A stretch of DNA of 7,509 nucleotides from assembly GCA_026391235.1 (NCBI GenBank), contig JAPLDV010000164.1, positions 1 through 7,509 on the forward strand, given 5' to 3'. The notes beneath the pieces were generated by a model. That model saw only the letters and a program-made list of their open reading frames with translations. It ran no database searches and was not told the origin of the DNA. The translations under genes were made by a program, and so were the position numbers. This stretch comes from Bacteroidia bacterium (GTDB lineage: Bacteria; Bacteroidota; Bacteroidia; Bacteroidales; UBA12481). Below are positions 7,406-7,509 of this stretch, in pieces (within the stretch, counting starts at the first letter, position 1; every line of letters begins with the position of its first letter).

Positions 7406-7509
7406 ATGAGAAAAACAGTAATTTATCCATCCGTTTCATTTAGCAGGATAGTACTTATTGTTTCAATGATTTTCCTTTCGAACGCAATGAATGCCCAATT
7501 AACCAATCA
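7406..7509 (+). CDS. Start of a secreted protein, cut off by the window end
   Basis: An ATG 24 bases after the glycosidase stop opens a frame that runs to the window edge (34 full codons and two bases). The encoded N-terminus has a basic start (MRK), a hydrophobic core (IVLIVSMIFL) and a likely signal peptidase I site NAMNA/Q after residue 30, giving a mature protein that starts QLTN. The Ala-Gln junction is common in Bacteroidota exported proteins. The close spacing and same strand make it the next member of the operon. Nothing of the mature domain is visible, so no function can be given; another carbohydrate-active enzyme or surface protein is the natural guess from context. Confidence 0.72.
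   Translation, partial: MRKTVIYPSVSFSRIVLIVSMIFLSNAMNAQLTN

Overview
The window reads as part of a Bacteroidota chromosome, most likely from a polysaccharide-degrading lineage of the Bacteroidales/Marinilabiliales kind. This rests on four observations: moderate GC content, weak or absent Shine-Dalgarno sequences, a DUF5107 plus TPR protein of the type common in that phylum, and a series of signal-peptide-bearing parallel beta-helix carbohydrate enzymes. The assignment is inference from gene content; there is no rRNA or marker gene in the window.

All genes lie on the + strand with short gaps, so they probably form one transcription unit that continues past both edges. In order: (1) a 330-residue protein of an uncharacterised family, possibly cut at its 5' end by the window edge; (2) a very large secreted protein with a DUF5107 beta-sandwich domain at the N-terminus followed by a long TPR solenoid; (3) one base later, a secreted right-handed parallel beta-helix protein; (4) after a 123-base gap, a secreted GH28/GH49-type (clan GH-N) beta-helix glycosidase; (5) the signal peptide of a further secreted protein, cut off by the end of the window.

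The likely shared job is extracytoplasmic breakdown of a plant or algal polysaccharide. The GH28/GH49-type enzyme and the beta-helix protein would attack the chain. The DUF5107 and family-1 proteins are candidate accessory enzymes or binding proteins. No SusC/SusD pair, sulfatase, sugar transporter or regulator is visible, so the substrate cannot be named.

Points most worth a second look: the GH28-type enzyme keeps the catalytic aspartates but lacks the usual His-Gly and Arg-Ile-Lys motifs; the gap after gene 3 continues gene 3's reading frame for 34 coding-like codons behind its stop codon; and genes 1 and 2 belong to families with no assigned reaction that I know of. No promoter, terminator, tRNA, CRISPR array or mobile element was recognised.
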